A stretch of DNA of 6,186 bases from Melioribacteraceae bacterium. GTDB lineage: Bacteria; Bacteroidota; Ignavibacteria; Ignavibacteriales; Melioribacteraceae. The stretch is taken from assembly GCA_026987055.1 (NCBI GenBank), contig JALSNL010000448.1, positions 1-6,186 on the forward strand, written 5' to 3'. A model generated the notes under the pieces. It was not told the DNA's origin, made no database searches, and was given only the letters and a program-made list of their open reading frames with translations. Shown one piece after another: positions 5,591 through 6,186 of the stretch (the first letter of the stretch is position 1; each line of letters starts with the position of its first letter). Both the position numbers and the translations under genes were made by a program.

Positions 5591-6186
5591 TTGATTATTT
5601 ACAGAATAGAGTATTTACTTTTTATTCTTATTGGAAAATCTTTAAGTTTATTCGGATTTAATTACATAAAATATACCTCTAAAATTTTAGCATTTTTATT
5701 CTTTAATGTTGCACGTTTGAGGCGTAATGTTGTAATACGTAATCTTGAACTGGCTTTTCCCAATTTATCGAATAAAGAATTACAAGTCATCGCATATAAA
5801 AACTACAGAAGTATTGCTATAACTTTTCTGGAACTTTTTTTAGTTAGTAAATTAACAAAAGAACAAATTTCTACTCACTATACAATTGATAATTTGGAAA
5901 TAATTAATAAAAGAAAATCGGAAGGTAACGGTTTAATTTTATTAACGGCACATTTTGGTAATTGGGAATTTGCGGCACTTGGTACGGGAATACATTTGAA
6001 AACAAGTATTAATGTTTTGGTAAAAGAACAAAGCAATCCCTTTGTAACTAAATGGATGAAAAAAGTTAGAGAAAAATTTGGCAATAAAGAAATACCTTTG
6101 GGAATTTCAGTTAAAGAGATTTATAAATCTCTTAAGAATGATAATATTGTTGGTGTTGTTGGAGATCAAAGAGGACCGAAAGACGG
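5591..6186 (+). CDS. Lipid A biosynthesis (LpxL/HtrB-like) acyltransferase, 3' partial
   Basis: The frame runs open from a TTG start to the window edge, giving 198 residues of a family that usually has about 290-310. An in-frame TAA at 5579-5581 bounds it upstream, and there is no in-frame ATG until 6053, inside the domain, so TTG with AAAGG six bases before it is the best start. The N-terminus (MIIYRIEYLLFILIGKSL) is hydrophobic, as in inner-membrane members. RRNVVIRNLELAFPNLS at about 41-57 matches the family's NL-x-AFP motif. TAHFGNWE carries the catalytic H-x4-E (His121, Glu126). VGDQRGPKD at 190-198 is the second conserved block. The family transfers acyl chains from acyl-ACP to lipid A precursors at the inner membrane; related members acylate other glycolipids, so the substrate is not certain. 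It lies 15 nt downstream of the GWxTD gene and is probably co-transcribed. Confidence 0.88.
   Translation, partial: MIIYRIEYLLFILIGKSLSLFGFNYIKYTSKILAFLFFNVARLRRNVVIRNLELAFPNLSNKELQVIAYKNYRSIAITFLELFLVSKLTKEQISTHYTIDNLEIINKRKSEGNGLILLTAHFGNWEFAALGTGIHLKTSINVLVKEQSNPFVTKWMKKVREKFGNKEIPLGISVKEIYKSLKNDNIVGVVGDQRGPKD

Noticed and set aside
5878..6084. 68-codon open frame on the minus strand
   Set aside because: It is antisense to the conserved catalytic region (TAHFGNWE) of the acyltransferase, whose + strand frame is clearly the real gene.
1..6186. Mobile element, CRISPR array, tRNA or rRNA
   Set aside because: No transposase or integrase motifs, no regularly spaced repeats, no cloverleaf-like or rRNA-like sequence was seen on either strand.

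Overview
The window is AT-rich (roughly 30% GC by eye) and carries five protein genes, all on the + strand. The gene set points to the Ignavibacteria / Chlorobi side of the Bacteroidota: a secreted protein with a type IX secretion (T9SS) C-terminal sorting domain, a PorV/PorQ-family outer-membrane protein, and a GWxTD-domain protein. Every visible start has a Shine-Dalgarno-like purine motif upstream. Many Bacteroidia lack these, which fits Ignavibacteria better. The assignment is inferred from protein families and was not checked against any database.

Layout. (1) 1-857 is the 3' part of a large secreted protein ending in a T9SS-type sorting domain. (2) A perfect 13-bp hairpin with a GAAA loop, lacking a U-tract, separates it from a PorV/PorQ-family gene (927-1967), which ends in a strong intrinsic terminator (1993-2034). 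Cargo and shuttle-type protein are therefore adjacent and probably co-transcribed. (3) 2035-2570 is about 535 bp of non-coding DNA with pieces that look like decayed interspersed palindromic repeats. (4) 2583-4034 encodes a membrane-anchored alpha/beta hydrolase. Its fold motifs and catalytic Asp and His are present, but the nucleophile serine is replaced by asparagine. (5) A 170-bp spacer holds a perfect 16-bp palindrome and a candidate promoter. (6) 4205-5575 is a secreted GWxTD-domain protein. Only 15 nt later, from a TTG start, comes a lipid A-type acyltransferase (5591 to the window edge, truncated).

Reading the genes together: most products work at or beyond the cell envelope (T9SS cargo, outer-membrane shuttle, anchored hydrolase-like protein, exported GWxTD protein, lipid acyltransferase). 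I see no phage, IS, CRISPR, tRNA or rRNA signature. The most unusual feature is the hydrolase with an intact scaffold and a lost nucleophile. The rest looks like ordinary envelope gene content for this lineage.
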